DNA of 64,000 nt from Dastarcus helophoroides. Taxonomy: Eukaryota; Arthropoda; Insecta; Coleoptera; Bothrideridae. Made by a program: the position numbers and the translations under genes. Where the stretch lies: contig CM053328.1 in NCBI GenBank assembly GCA_028583605.1, positions 10,122,782-10,186,781 of the forward strand. Direction: 5' to 3'. The notes below the pieces were generated by a model. That model worked only from the letters and a program-made list of their open reading frames with translations, was not told where the DNA came from and made no database searches. Of this stretch, positions 35,133 through 45,862 are shown in pieces. Within the stretch, counting starts at the first letter, position 1. Each line of letters opens with the position of its first letter.

Positions 35133-36018
35133 TTTCTTAAAATTTAAAGTTCCAATGTCGTCATTAGAAGTAAAAAGGTTCCTAATTAGAGTCGAAATTT
35201 GGTATCTTAGATTAAAATTTCAATGTTGAATTTAAAACGTCAAACTTTTCTTCAAAGTTTTCACTTTGAAGTCTAAATTTTGAAAAAAAAATCTACTCAA
35301 TTTTGAGTCAAGCTGGTTGTGAAAAAATTTTTGAATTTTAAATCTTGAAGTTTAAAAAGGCTCAGATTTTGTGTTAAACTCTAAATTTATAAAAGGTTCT
35401 GGACAAAATTGTTAAAAAAGATTCCCAGAAACATAATTAAAACATGTCTTCTCAAAATTATTGCCTTATGCACTGTGAATTTTTAGTAAAGAGTGGAAAT
35501 ATTCAAAATTTTATTCAAACATCGCAGTTAAAGTTTGATTTTAAATAATTTATATAATTTTAAAAACATTATTACAAATTCCAAGTTTTGCTCGAAATTT
35601 CGTGTTGAATCCAAAAAGATCGTTTGTATACATTGTGAGTTTTTCTTAAAATTTAAACTTTTATTCCAAATGCAAAGTTTAAATTTTAAATTTTTAGGTC
35701 TGCAAAATTCATTGGTTTTTATAAAATTTAAAACATAAGGTCGAAATTTCGAACTAAAACAGAAAAAGAAATTTCAACACAACTTTAAATTATTTTAAAT
35801 AAATTCTAAAAAATTCAAGGTTAACCTTAAAATATTGGTTTTTTTTCTCGAATTTTCGTCTTTTATTCTCAAAATTTTAACTTTTCCTTAAAAGTGTAAG
35901 CTTCAAAATTTTGGGAAAAATTAAATATTTAAGTTAAGATTAAAAATTACAAGATATATGGTGAAAATTCCAGAATAAACTAGTAATTTTAAAAATTTCT
36001 TAATTTGGAAATACATAT

Positions 36019-36391
36019 TGTTAAGGGCTTATCGATTCGAATTGATTAACACGTAAATTGAACAATACCCACTTTATTACTGAACTCAACTCGGATCACT
36101 ACAACTCACTTATTGACTTCTAACTGCTAACTCACTACTTTACTACACCGGCTCTAACTGACTAACTCGAGGGAGAGCTGGCCGTTTTATATAGTTTTGG
36201 TCCTCCAGGTTCTAGAACAATCCTGGCAGATAAGGCTTATCGTTTGCCGAAATTTCGGGAACGCTCATATACCGTTTGCTTCGTTATCGCGGCCGCTTTC
36301 CCCTTATCAGATCATTCTAGAAACTTTTCTTATGTACTAAATTCTACAATTCTATTCTAAATTCTATTCCATCTATTTACATTACGTTACA
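36019..36391 (+). mobile_element. Solo LTR, family S, copy 2
   Basis: Begins TGTTAAGG and ends CGTTACA, flanked by the 4-bp duplication ATAT (36015-36018 and 36392-36395). It is homologous to 3055-3378 throughout, and a TATATAG box near 36189 sits at the equivalent position. It lies within the 3.9 kb TIR element, so it inserted after that element. Confidence 0.8.
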
Positions 36392-37299
36392 ATATGCTTC
36401 TAAATATCCTCAGTATAACTAAAAATTGACTTTTTTTTTCAAAATTTCGAGAAAACACTTTCTAGATTTGACACGGTTTTTCAAAATTTTGTCCTTAATT
36501 GCAAACTGTCGTCTATTTTGGCAACATTCTGAACCTAAACCTAAAATTTTGGCCTTTTAATGTCGAAAGTTTTACTTTAATCTTGAAATTTTGACTTTTT
36601 TAAAAATATTTAATTCTATAGTCAAAAACTAAGGTTTTTTTTAATTGGACTTGAGGTTCAAATAACTAATAGTAAAAATTTTCAAATTTTTAAAATTGTG
36701 GATTTCTTCGAAGTATCTTTTACTAAAAATTCACTCTTTGAACCTTTATTTTATTAAAAATTCAATTTCAAACCTTACATTTTAAGTTTATTCTAAACAT
36801 GTTCATTTATTTGTAAATTATCAGGAATGTATTGAAATTTCGAGGCAGTTTTTATTATTGTTTTTTGTCAAATTTTATTTTTTCTGAAAGTGCCAAGTTC
36901 CATTTTCTTAAAATTATTGAATTAAACCCTTAATTTTAACTCAGGGATTTTGATTTTATTTTGAAATTGCAATCCTGATCCCAACATTTTGATTTCGTTT
37001 CGAGATTTTTAGTTTAAACAGTTATAAATTTTTCATTTTTTTTAAATAACTATTTTTCTTTCATAATTCTTTTTCCCACTCCTGTTAGAAATTTTGACTG
37101 TAAACTCAAAAGTTCAGGAAAATTTGTATTTGAATTTAAACTTTCGACTTTTTTTTTCAAAAATTCGATTTCAATTTTCACTTTTTTCCTAGCTGTTCCT
37201 TTAAAAACTCAAAATTTCTTCCTTTGTTGGAACATTTGATCCTATATGTATTTTTGAAATTTTGACCTTTTTATAAACTTTAAGTTATTTCGAAATTTC

Positions 37300-37530
37300 G
37301 ACGTTTTGTTTACAATTCAAAGTTTGCACTTTCAGTATTGTTCTTTTTTAAAATAGTTTTTTTAAATTTCCTTTGCAATACTCTTGACTGCGGCCCTGTC
37401 TTTTCCTGGTAATTATGATTGTGACCTTTTAGTGCCTTTTTTGGAGCATTTTGCCTTTTTAATACCTTTTGTAGCTGTTTGTTTTTGTCTAATTTAAGGT
37501 TTTGTTCACCTTTTCCCTTATTTGATTGTA
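37300..37530. other. Right-hand part of the TIR insertion, nothing recognised
   Basis: A less AT-rich stretch (TGCGGCCCTGTC, CCTTTTGTAGCTGTTTG) just inside the right TIR. It is not similar to the interrupted LINE and has no frame of note. Confidence 0.35.
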
Positions 37531-37555
37531 CCTGAAATCCGGTTTCTAGTTATTA

Positions 37556-38860
37556 GTTATTAAGCAAATATCATCTGCATATTGCAGATATGCTAATTTT
37601 TGGTTTCTTATGTATTCGTAAGCAATTCCGTTTTTAATAAATATTGTTTTCTTCATTATATAGTCCAAGTACACGTTAAACAGCATTGGTGACTATATGC
37701 AGCCTTGTTTTAGTCTCTTTTTTAGACTTATTTTTCCAGTCAGATATCCTTTATGCAGTACTTGGCAGGAAGTGTACATCATTTTTGATCATTCTTATTA
37801 TTTTAAGGGGTATTCCAAACTGTTATAATATTTTGCAGAGCTTGTCATGATAGATACTGTCAAAAGATTTAGTGTAGTCGATAAACACCAGCAGTAGTTT
37901 TGCATTTTTTATAGTGTTTCTTCTACTAAAAATTTTACTGTGGATATTTGATCTAAACATAACTTTCCCCTTCTGAATCCTGCCTTTCTGTTGGCATCTG
38001 TTTAATTCTTTTGTTTATTATAGATGCTAACATCTTTTCCGCAGTTCATTACAATGTTACACCTCTATAATTCTTGCATTGTTTCATGTCTCCTCTCTTA
38101 GGTAGTTTCACTATAAGTCCGTTGCTCCATTCTTTTGGCATGCTTTCTTGGGTCCAAATTTGTTCAATTAGTGGAGTTGGGATTTGAATTGTGCTGTTAA
38201 TACTTATCTTCCACATTTCAGATGGAATGTCATTTATTCTTGTGATCTTTTCATTTCTCATACTCTTTATGGCTTTCTCTATTTTTCCTCTTGTTGGTTT
38301 ATCAATTTTGATTTCCAATCTTCATGGGTTCCGGCTTTCCTCTACTGCTTTAGCATCGTCTGTATCCTCTTTCAACAATTCTGTAGTTTTATTCCCATCT
38401 TGCTATTCGCTGAAGTTGTTAGTTTTCCATCCATCCTTACTTAAAATTTGTTCTTCCTGTCAATAATTTCCCTTGCTATTACTTTGGTGTTTCTATAGAG
38501 TTCACTCATATTATATCTCTGTTGTGCTTCTTCTACTTTTTCTCTTATCTTGTTTAACCATGATCTTTTGTCATGCCTAGCCTTCTTTTTAACTTCTTTA
38601 TTTAGTCTTTCATACTCCACAGCTAGATCTTTAACTTCTTTTATTGTATTCTTACTGTTTATTTTTGCCTTTATTTCTTTTCTTTGTCAAATTAATTCCC
38701 AAGTTTTTTTTGTCATCCATTCTTTTCTCTTATTTTCTTCCTTCCCCAACGTTTCATTTGTAGTTTCATGTATCGATTTTTTTAATATTTTTTTACATAT
38801 CCTTAATATTTTTAGTCACTTGTAGCTCTAGTTTCGATTGTATTTTGCGTATATGCCACA
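37556..38860 (-). pseudogene. RTE-like LINE, linker and 5' half of reverse transcriptase (minus strand)
   Basis: On the minus strand from 38860 downward: EWMTKKTWELI, EIKAKINSK, VEYERLNKEVKKKARHDKRS, WLNKIREKVEEAQQRYNMSE (the linker after the endonuclease); then 38318-38049 MRNEKITRINDIPSEMWK, SMPKEWSNGLIVKLPKRGDM, QCKNYRGVTL; then LLLVFIDYTKSFDSIYHDKL (motif A), a QGCI.SPMLFNVYLDYIM block (motif B), and LAYLQYADDICLI with an intact YADD near 37585. Frameshifts and stops are frequent, including one after RGVTL. The endonuclease is missing. The gene continues at 33638 after the inserted element. Confidence 0.75.
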
Positions 38861-40397
38861 ACAAAACAGATTTAGAATTAAGTGCGACACGATTAGTTTC
38901 AAAAGTACATCATATGCTTATAAAAAATATAAAGACAAAATAAAACAATATGTGTGGGCTGTAAAAACAAAAACCCACCCAAAATTTATAAGAATAATTG
39001 AAATGTTTAAATAAAAACCAAAATTTTTGGAAAAAATAATTAAAAAAAAAAATTTTTTTGAAACCTTCAGTTTTAAATCTAGACTGGAAACTTCTAAATA
39101 AAAGGTGATATTAAGAGAAAACACTGCAAATTAAAAAACATTGTTTTAATAATAATTTCGGCAAAATATAAAAATTTCAGTTAATTCTTGAAATTTTAAT
39201 TTACAACCAATATTTTCAGGGAAATCTCATTATTTTTAATAAAGATTCGAAAAATTGCAGGATTTCGAGAAAGTACCCAACGTCTAAACATTTCATTTGG
39301 ACATTTTCTACGATTTCTAGTTCTGGAATTTCTAATTTATCGAAATTTAATGATGCGTCAATAATTAGGTTTTATAGTGGACCAGAAGTTTTCTCCTTAA
39401 CATAATATCCACAGTAATTAAGGGATATAAAAAAAATCCCAAATTGTAAGACAGCTTTAATTCGAAAATTAATGGTCATGTAGAAAAATAAAAAAAGCAA
39501 ATTTAAGCTCTAGAATTTTTTCAATCTTAAATTCAAAATTTTTTAGCATTAGTTTTTTGAAAAACCTCATTTTTGTCTTTATAAATGTCCAGTCTTCCTT
39601 CTTCCTTGTCTAGTCTTCGAGCCTTTTAAGATGAGTTTTCGCTAAACTATTATTGAAAAAAAATAATTTTTGGCTTTGGTAATCAAATCAATAACTCGGG
39701 AAATAGTGATTTTACAGAATACTTGTGAACTGTACACTTCTTAGTTGTTACTTTTTAGTAAAAAAAAAAGAATTCTTGTAGCAGAAATTTGATTAAAAAA
39801 ATCCTTGGCCTTTTTTAAATGCAACAAAAATTTGGAAATATTTATGGCCATGGTTCGCTTATAATTACTTAATAACCTTGAAATTCAAATCTTGTACCCT
39901 CAGTCAGGAGACAAGATTTGTATTTCAATTTTTGAAGATAACCAAGGACCAGTCCGTTCCACCAAAAAAAAAAACTTAATAAGTTGCTTACGCTAAACTT
40001 TTTTTGACTGAAGATCTGAAAACTAGAAACTTGGAGCTTAAGTTTGTTTTTTCATTATTATTTGATGCCATTTTTATTTGAGTTACTACTTTTGGAAACC
40101 ACATAAACTGGGATTTTTTATATCCTTTGAAAAATTTTGCGTTTAAATGTTAAAATAAAATAGATTTTTAAAATTAGGAAAATTTTTGTTTTATATTTCT
40201 AATTATTTCCAAGTCATGACTTTTTCCTGAAAGTTTAAATTTAAAACATACTTCTTCCTGAAAATTTAACTTCAAAAATGAAATCTCGAATTCATGTTAC
40301 CAATTTTGAGTTTTCCTCAACTTTTTTTTTCCTGCAAGTTCTGGGATTAGGATTAGGTGTATCTCTCTAAAGATGCTTTGAAAGAAAATCTATTTTT
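38861..40397. repeat. AT-rich DNA, mixed orientation
   Basis: Low-complexity AT-rich sequence with A-rich and T-rich patches and one MITE fragment (copy f). No gene is recognised. Confidence 0.45.
39902..39972. mobile_element. Foldback MITE M, copy f (one arm end only)
   Basis: Only the outer right arm is present: AGGAGACAAGATTTGTATTT, CAATTTTTGAAGATAACCAA, GGACCAGTCCGTTCCACC and then a run of A. The inner half and the left arm are missing. Confidence 0.85.
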
Positions 40398-40606
40398 TTT
40401 GTTGGAACGGACTCGTCCTTGATTATCTTCACAAATTGAGATACAAATTTTCTTCCCTGAAACCAAGAACTATTAAAAACACAGCAAAGGTAGCTCTAAC
40501 GCATATTAAAATGTCTTAGAGCAACCTTTGTTGTGCTTTTTATTTTTTCTTGTTACCAGGGACAAGATTTGTATTTCAATTTTAGAAGATAACTAAGGAC
40601 CACTGG
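40398..40606. mobile_element. Foldback MITE M, copy g
   Basis: Left arm TTGTTGGAACGGACTCGTCC, TTGATTATCTTCACAAATTG, CCCTGAAACCAAGAACTA. Right arm TTAGAGCAACCTTTGTTGTG, GGGACAAGATTTGTATTTCA and AAGATAACTAAGGACCA. The central CTATCG/CGATAG stem is deleted. Confidence 0.85.
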
Positions 40607-41559
40607 TTTCTCTCTAAAAGATTTAAATTGAACTGTTGCGTTCTCATCATTTCATCAATTCTTGATTGCATTGTTTAAAGTGACACTTACAAAGGGTAGT
40701 CGTTCAGAATATAGGCATGTCACTAAAATTAAATTAAAAGTTGGAATAACTTGCTACACGAACGAGCTTACCTGCCACAAACCAGAACAGAATAGCGCAC
40801 ATAAACGTCATTTTCCAGTCAAAAGAAAAAAGTACAAGTTTCAACAATTTATTTCAGCTTCAATTTGCTGCGATAATAACACTCGTCGAAACCGAATAAC
40901 ATTGTCAAATATTGATATTGCCGCTTAAGTAAACATTAGGGAATTTCCAACGTTGGAAATTAATTAATGGGAATAATTTTCCTTTCGGATATGTCACTGT
41001 CTTTTATCGGGCGAAGGCACGAAACTTGATAATTACTCATTGAGGGTCGACGGTTGCACTTGATAAACATTCGATGCGTTTCCACGTCCCGGCGCCACGT
41101 GCCGGCGCGTATTCGGGGATAAACGTTAGAGCGCCCCTCTTCGGGCGTCACGACGTTCGACACTGCGAGCGTCGTCTTCTCGAAGAGCGTTGGAAAACGT
41201 CGCTTTAGGGACATGCGCCCAAAGTTAATTACGGTTTTGTTAGCGTTTTCCAAACAAATAGTTAAATTTTGTCAAGTTTGACCAAATATTGTGGCTTTGA
41301 TCATCAATTCTTAAGTTGCTTATCATAGTAAACTAACTGCAATAATTTTTAAACGATACATATTAGAGATGAGTTAATAATTAGTCTTTTTTTTAGTGAA
41401 CTAGTTCTTGCGTAGTAGTTTGTTTAACGAACTACAAGTATACTATGAGTAAACCACGTGTAGACTAAGAGTAGACATTTATAATTTAGGTTTGGTTTGA
41501 ATTTTTAATATTTATATTATCTCTCAAATTTCCACCTTAAGATAGTTCACCGGCAGTAG
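40607..41559. other. Non-repetitive island with a CG-rich patch
   Basis: The segment 41060-41240 is clearly CG-rich (CACGTCCCGGCGCCACGTGC, GGGCGTCACGACGTTCGACA) in an AT-rich setting. A minus-strand open frame spans it (40960-41253, 97 codons) but shows no domain I recognise and no splice pattern I can support. It could be an exon, a promoter or a conserved non-coding element. Confidence 0.35.
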
Positions 41560-42370
41560 TCGTAGGTAAAAGTTTTTAGAATGTTAGATCTGCGCTGCCT
41601 ATAGCAACACGTAAGCACCCGACTGCTACCAATACTCGATTCTTAGCATAGACTCTACAATAATGCAAATCTCAAAGACGCTTTACAGTAGATTTTACGA
41701 GTCGAAAGCACTGCGCTGCTTGAGCCACAGATTGCAGCAACCAATTTTCATCAGAAACCATCTAGGAGCAATAGTGAAGCTACTATGTTGCCACTACTTC
41801 AAGATATTTCCCTAACGTACGGAATAAAGCATCAAAATTCCCTGAGATGTGTAACTGGAAAGTAAAATTCCAGAACGCAGTTTATAACATATATTACTTC
41901 TCGAGTTATTAAAAGTTTTCTGCTGTAACTTAAACATTTTTTTTTCTCCTCTAAACTTATAAAAAATGTAAATTTAAGATAAACAATACACTGAAATTCA
42001 CTACTGAAAATTACACTGGGGCAGGACGTTCAATTAACAAAAAATTGCATTTTATTTTAATACCCGAAGTAAAAACTTGCGTTATGGAAACGTTACTCCA
42101 TAATTTCAAAATGCAATTGCGCAAAAACGGTATGCTGTTAAACATCCTCATATTTTACTGTTTTATTCACAATATTGCCCTACATAATGTATTATTTTTT
42201 ATCAAAATCTATAAAAACATTTGGCCGCAATAAATTAATATCTCACAGGTCGTTTAATTTTGCAAGTGTATAGATAACACTGTTGGCAGCCTCCAATAAA
42301 AATTTAACCATAATCTATAAAAAAGCAATTAACTGGTAAGCTACCTTTAACTTATTTTTTTAAATGTCTA
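41560..42370 (+). repeat. Dispersed repeat C, copy 2
   Basis: Homologous to 13690-14285. It shares AGATTTTACGAGTCG, GTTGCCACTACTTCAAG, TTTCCCTAACGTACG, TATAGATAACACTGTTGGCA and AAAAAGCAATTAACTGG. This copy has additional sequence in the middle (about 41850-42230). Class unknown. Confidence 0.6.
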
Positions 42371-42479
42371 CATTAGTGTCTACAAAAACAAATTAGTTTT
42401 TCCTAGTGATTTAGAAAGATAAATAAATTAAATTGAATTCTGAAAAAATTAAAAATTGAATGAAAAATTATTGTTCCGG

Positions 42480-45143
42480 TAAAGGACAGATCTTTACAAC
42501 AGGACGTTGCAAAGTTCCGCTTTGAATTTTCAAAGTGACAATAGTACGACACCGTCTCCTCCAGGATGGAGTTTCGTTACGCATCCGAGTGCCCATTTCA
42601 TCGGAGGTTTTTGCTCATTTTTTATGTCTTGTTTAATGTTAGGCAAAGATTTGGTCCATTTGCATCGCTGTTGCAGCGTATGCCAAATTCTTGGTTCCAC
42701 CGTTTCCGAAAGTTACTGTGTAACATTTGCCAGTGAGTTAAACCATTCAATATAACATTTGCTAAATCAGGTTCAGGAAAACTAGACAGAGGTTCTGTCG
42801 TTAAAAAATAACCCGGTGTTAGGAGCACAAGTTGGGGTCTTTACAAATGGGTGAAAGAGGGCGTAAATTTAAAAGCGACTCAATTTGAGTTAGAAATATA
42901 TAAAACTCTTCGTAGGTCATAACCTGTTCCCCTATGACACGATGAAAATGTATTTTAATGGAGTTAACCCCAGCTTCACTTAAGCCATTGGAAATGTGGT
43001 GAACCAGCAGTGTTAAAGTGCAAATTTTTGGAAAACTTAGCAGCAGCCTCCACCAAGATCAAAAGCTGGTTTTTTGCTCCTATAAAGTTGGTGCCTTGAT
43101 CAAAATAAATATCGGATACTCTACCTCTACGCGCCAGAAATCACCGAAAACTGATGAGAAAAGCGTTTTTAACAAATTTAATGACAATTCTAAATGAATT
43201 GCTTTTGTAGCGCAACAGACGAAGAGGCAAATGTACGCTTTAGAAGTCGTTGCACCTCGATGCTTTCCCATTGTGATTTTGAGTGGTCCGGCCTAATCAA
43301 ATGAAACTTGCAGAAATGGTTTAACCTGAGAAATTCTAATTGCGAGAAGATCGGCCATTACTGGAGTATGGATTTGGGGCTTTGCCTGAAAGCGTTTTAT
43401 GCATTTAGAGAGGCAACAATGAATTACACCGCAAGAAGAAATTATCTAGAATGATTATTTTGTACAAAGTTTTTAAACCTGGATAAAAATTTTCTTCATG
43501 AACTTGTTCTATTACAAGATTGGTAAACCTATCATTTTTGCGTAGCAGAATCGGATGCTTACCTTCAAAAGAAAGCGATAATTTTCTTAATTTTCCACCA
43601 ATCCTAAGGATACCTGTTTCGTCTACGAATAGTTCAAGTTTTCAAAATGGTTTGGGAAGAGACATATTCCTCTGACATGCCCTTATGACGTCAGAGAAGC
43701 ATTTTTTCTGTACCTGCTTAACCATTATATGTAAAGTTTAAAAATTTTCAGAAGGCGTAAGGGTATCTGAATCGTAGATTCTACTGTTTATCAGAATATA
43801 GGCGAAACATAAAACATAAGCAAGAATATGCTGAATTCAAAAAGTAAATCTCTAATCAACGACAAAGTTTCAATAGAAACATGCAAGCATAATTTTCTTT
43901 CTCCCTGCTACATTTCTGAAAAATTATCCTGTAAAATAGAAGGCTGTTGTGGCCAATGTTTAGAAGTTTGTAAAAGAAAATAAGGACCTTGCCACCATAG
44001 CTTATTCTTCAGAAGTTGCAGAGGAGTCGAACCTTTCAAGACAAAATCAGCTAGATTTTCTCCACTTCATGACGAAGGAGATATAATTTTCTGAACGTGT
44101 GTAACTCTGTTGGCTACGAAAGTTTTCCAGCCATGTGGCAAATGGAAAGTCAAGCAAGAGCAGCTTGTGAATCTGACCATGCATAAATAGAATCAAATGT
44201 AAGAAGTTCTGAATACGACTGTTTCATAAAATTAAAAAGATCTGCTAAAAGATATGCTTAACAAAGCTCTGGTCTTGGTAAGTAAATTACCTTAAGAGGG
44301 GGACCTCTGGATTTTCCTTGAGAGTAACTTTGATATCGCCATTCTAGGTTATAAACCTCAAGTAAACTACACAACCATATCCTATAGAACTTGCATCGCA
44401 GAAACCATGTATCTCGAGTCGATCGCAGAAACCATGTACTTCGAGTCAAGAAAATGTCTCCGAAAGTTAGTACCCTTGACAAGGTAATTTTGGGTATTTC
44501 AGGTAACTTAAATTTAAAACAAGCCCAAGTTTTGACGATGTCTTCAGAAGGAATGTCGTCTCAGACCTCTTTAGAGAACCAGAGTTGTTAAAGAATATGT
44601 TTTGATAAGAAAACAATTGATGCTAAAAATTCCAAAAAATCAAAAATTCTTGTGATTTGTGATAATACATTGCGCTCAGTGCATATGGACTTCGTGGAAG
44701 TGAATGAGTAAGAAAAAATATCTAAACTAGAGTCCCACTGAAGGCCAAGACTAGGACCTTTCGTGTCAAAATTGAGAGTAATTTGAGTATCAGTGTCTGA
44801 AACAGCCGATAATAAAGCAGAATGATTACTAGCCCATTTACGTAATTGAAAACCACTTTTTTAAGAACATTAATCAACTATGTTTGTAGCTGAAGAGCCG
44901 TATATACAGAATCTGCCCCAGAAATACAGCCGTCCATGTATATAGAATGTAGTAAATCTTTTGAGACCAATGGGTAATTATCTGGTTTAAGGATGGCTAA
45001 TTCCTTTAGTTTTCTAAGAGTGCTGAAGATATCCCGAATGTTACTCTGTCAACAGTGTATTCTTTGATTTTATTATCAGATAAAAAGCGCCAAAGAAGTC
45101 TCTGAAACCTTCCATGTTCGGGTTTGACAAAGAACCCAACAAC
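42480..45143 (-). pseudogene. BEL/Pao LTR retrotransposon pol relic (minus strand)
   Basis: Read on the minus strand, domains appear in Pao order. RT: VVGFFVKPEHGRFQRLLWRF near 45140 and an SIYMDGCISGADS box near 44940, where YVDD-type residues are replaced. RNase H region: KSRGPPLKVIYLPRPELC near 44270. Integrase: FVDETGILRIGGKLRKLSL and GKHPILLRKNDRFTNLVIEQ near 43570; GKHRGATTSKAYICLFVCCA and TKAIHLELSL at 43271-43180. C-terminal part: LTPGYFLTTEPLSSFPEPDL and HWQMLHSNFRKRW near 42770. It is broken by many stops and frameshifts, and gag, protease and LTRs are not seen. BEL/Pao elements are classed as viruses (Belpaoviridae); this copy is inactive. Confidence 0.8.
44390..44450. repeat. 25-bp direct duplication inside the Pao relic
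   Basis: ATCGCAGAAACCATGTA followed by a CTCGAGTCG-like end occurs twice in a row (about 44396-44421 and 44421-44446). It adds about eight codons to the RNase H region. Confidence 0.7.
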
Positions 45144-45147
45144 CTAG

Positions 45148-45426
45148 GACCCCAACGTCCTTAGAATCATACAACTGAACGTCGAAGAAATTAGTAAATC
45201 TAAAAGCGACTGCCTTAAAAAACTACTCAATGACAACCAAGCTGACATTTTACTGCTGCAAGAGACCCACTGTGCTGAAGACAAGCAACTCTTAACCAGA
45301 TGTAAACTACCCGGATTTACATTTGTCACCGGAACTGTCCACGAACACTACGCCATAGCAATATTCGTCCACAATAACACTGGCGAAGTGACCAACGTAA
45401 TCACACATTCAGGCTCTAACATGTAA
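45148..45426 (+). pseudogene. Jockey-like LINE, endonuclease N-terminal part
   Basis: An open frame without ATG, bounded by TAG at 45145 and TAA at 45424, reads LRIIQLNVEEISKSKSDCLK, DILLLQETHCAEDKQLLT, LPGFTFVTGT and HEHYAIAIFVHNN. QLNVE and LLQETH are the first two APE endonuclease motifs of Jockey-type LINEs. The next endonuclease part appears at 49012, 3.6 kb on, after the LTR element that starts here. Its 5' side abuts the Pao relic, so the start of ORF2 and all of ORF1 are missing. Confidence 0.75.
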
Positions 45427-45430
45427 ATTA

Positions 45431-45678
45431 TGTTGTTCAACCCTTTAGTTATTGCTGACCAAGGCAAGGCCCTAGGTCAGCACTCTGAAGTTATAAAAGA
45501 ATCTACGCTACCAGCGGACGAGGAATTTCTCCAATCATCAACGCGTGCAAAGTCATCGTGTGTGGCCACTCCGTGCCGCAATTAATAAATTGTTAGTTTA
45601 GGATAAAATTTCGTTAAATGTAAAACTTTGTATTTTTATTAAAATTGTTTTTAAAAATACAATCCGCTCGTTGACACA
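45431..45678 (+). mobile_element. 5' LTR of errantivirus-like Gypsy element
   Basis: Runs from TGTTGTTCAACCC to TTGACACA. Within it are TATAAAAG at 45492 (promoter) and AATAAA at 45584 (polyadenylation signal). A tRNA-type primer-binding site follows 6 bp after the end. The same sequence is present in antisense at 47034-47220 and, truncated, at 48895-49003, which confirms it as the LTR. TG..CA ends fit retroviral-type integration; the target duplication cannot be tested because the far LTR is truncated. Confidence 0.8.
45492..45499 (+). promoter_or_regulatory. LTR TATA box
   Basis: TATAAAAG lies about 60 bp into the LTR. It is also present in the other two LTR copies, supporting its role as the element's core promoter. 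Confidence 0.6.
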
Positions 45679-45684
45679 TTTAAC

Positions 45685-45702
45685 TGGCGCAGCCGCTGTA
45701 AG
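45685..45702 (+). promoter_or_regulatory. Primer-binding site (tRNA-Ser type)
   Basis: TGGCGCAGCCGCTGTAAG follows the LTR after a few bases. The TGGCGCAG start matches the tRNA-Ser primer sites used by the 17.6/297 group of Gypsy elements. It marks the 5' LTR boundary. Confidence 0.7.
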
Positions 45703-45862
45703 ATTTGTTGGCCGGTCCCGTGAAAAGGTGCCGTTTCGTCTCAACGATTTACCGACAATCAACCCGCTCCAAAGAAACAAAGAAGAAAAGGAACCATCTA
45801 GAGACGATCAAGACTTCAGAGCCCTCCAGATGCTAACAGCAGTGAAAGCCCTGTAAATACCT

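Larger units (their letters stand above)
33639..37548. mobile_element. 3.9 kb TIR-bounded insertion splitting a LINE
   Basis: The left end begins TAAAGACCGGATTTTAGG (33640) and the inverted right end begins TAGAAACCGGATTTCAGG (from 37548), with similarity over about 25 bp (21 matches). The flanks carry GTTATTA at 33632-33638 and 37549-37555, a likely 7-8 bp target duplication. Removing the insert rejoins the two halves of one reverse transcriptase around its YADD box, which shows independently that this is a single insertion. The inside is AT-rich A-type phrasing plus a tandem duplication and a solo LTR. No transposase is visible. Duplication length would suit hAT or P superfamily; this is inference. 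Confidence 0.7.
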
